Below are positions 63,616 to 64,000 of a stretch of 64,000 bases of DNA, one piece after another; position 1 is the stretch's first letter, and the number at the start of each line of letters is the position of its first letter. The stretch is from CAYYWP01 sp050176585. GTDB lineage: Bacteria > Desulfobacterota > Binatia > HRBIN30 > CADEER01. The stretch lies in assembly GCA_050176585.1 (NCBI GenBank), contig JBFXHX010000003.1:124001-188000 (forward strand), given 5' to 3'. Position numbers and translations under genes: made by a program. The notes below the pieces were generated by a model, which ran no database searches, had not been told where the DNA came from, and saw nothing but the letters and a program-made list of their open reading frames with translations.

Positions 63616-64000
63616 CTACTCTTCCGGTGGCGGCGAGACCCCGCGCTCGAGCTGAAAGCGGCGGATGCGGGTCTGCAGCTCCCGATCGATTTCTTCTTGC
63701 CGCGCGGAGCGGGGGCCTCGTGTCGCTGATTCGATGTCGCTGATCGCGAACTTCGGCGTGCGATCGGCGTATAGGAGGCCGTTGGTCTCTTGATACGTAT
63801 CGGCGAATTGCGTGTAGCAGAACCCCGCGAGCAGGGTCAGATCGCGCACGATCTCGACGAGGGCGCGGTACTGCGCCGCGAATTGGTCCGCGCTGGTGGC
63901 GCGCGAATGGCCCCAGGTGCCCTGCGGATCGGGACTGAAGGCGATCCCGCCGAATTCCGTGAGCATGATCGGTTGGCCCTGGTGCTCGACGCCGTCGAGG
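63616..64000 (-). CDS. Glycoside hydrolase family 2 protein, C-terminal part (cut by window end)
   Basis: Only the last 128 residues are in the window; the frame is open to the right edge. PIMLTEFGGIAF contains the family's nucleophile Glu, and GFCYTQFADTYQETNGLLYA with DRTPKF is the typical end of the GH2 catalytic barrel (beta-galactosidase/glucuronidase group). The last 45 residues (ESATRGPRSARQEEIDREL) are a charged helical extension. It is the first gene known of the minus-strand glycosidase operon. Whether sugar-binding and Ig-like domains precede the barrel cannot be seen. Confidence 0.82.
   Translation of the reverse strand, partial: LDGVEHQGQPIMLTEFGGIAFSPDPQGTWGHSRATSADQFAAQYRALVEIVRDLTLLAGFCYTQFADTYQETNGLLYADRTPKFAISDIESATRGPRSARQEEIDRELQTRIRRFQLERGVSPPPEE

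Noticed and set aside
1..64000. Many long open frames antisense to real genes
   Set aside because: They arise from high GC. They are Arg/Ala/Pro-rich, lack domains and lie opposite genes with clear motifs.
1..64000. CRISPR, tRNA, rRNA, insertion sequences, integrase or att sites
   Set aside because: I looked in all gaps and saw no repeat-spacer array, cloverleaf, transposase or integrase motif.

Overview
The window is gene-dense, GC-rich bacterial DNA with many overlapping start and stop codons. I found no rRNA, tRNA, CRISPR array, transposase or phage gene. Three traits fit an uncultured, deltaproteobacterium-like lineage such as Candidatus Binatota: a complete-looking classical (o-succinylbenzoate) menaquinone operon, DUF2298 membrane proteins, and secreted proteins with Thr/Arg/Pro-rich linkers. 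That assignment is inference from gene content only.

Bases 1-39100 form a glycan-assembly island. It holds about eight large polytopic membrane proteins of the GT-C / glycosyltransferase 39 / DUF2298 type, three GT2 glycosyltransferase domains, two GT4 glycosyltransferases, two SAM methyltransferases and nucleotide-sugar enzymes. A minus-strand six-gene operon (12045 to 3623) reads GT2, GT-C with a beta-propeller, LegB-like dehydratase, sugar nucleotidyltransferase, SDR reductase, GT2. It looks like a unit that makes an activated modified sugar, loads it on a polyprenyl phosphate and uses it outside the membrane. A second minus-strand set (20620 to 15820) encodes a GT2-CapK fusion, a DUF362 protein and a membrane-anchored LamG protein. 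A third (37592 to 28319) encodes DUF2298, GT4, a methyltransferase and a GT39-DUF2298-NHL triple fusion. The most striking theme is that four of the GT-C proteins carry a six-bladed NHL-type propeller of about 257-270 residues. It is C-terminal in three and N-terminal in one.

Bases 39161-50897 hold a membrane histidine kinase and then a tightly packed operon: merR, menG, menF, menD, menH-menB, menA, menC-menE. Most junctions overlap or are nearly so. MenH and MenB share one open frame with a strong internal ribosome binding site at menB. MenC and MenE form a single 858-residue fusion. The MerR protein contains two end-to-end MerR-type helix-turn-helix units. No DHNA-CoA thioesterase (MenI) is seen.

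Bases 51048-53205 encode a 90-residue orphan protein and glucosamine-6-phosphate synthase (glmS), which supplies amino sugar for the envelope. A row of strong hairpins follows, and then a possible folded leader. Bases 53579-59224 encode a beta-helix lipoprotein and a DUF1800/DUF1501 secreted pair. Bases 59373-60952 encode a dienelactone hydrolase, a hemerythrin-like protein and a 41-residue glycine-rich protein with a near-perfect Shine-Dalgarno. The right edge carries three glycoside hydrolase genes on the minus strand: two GH1-like, and a GH2 gene cut by the window end.
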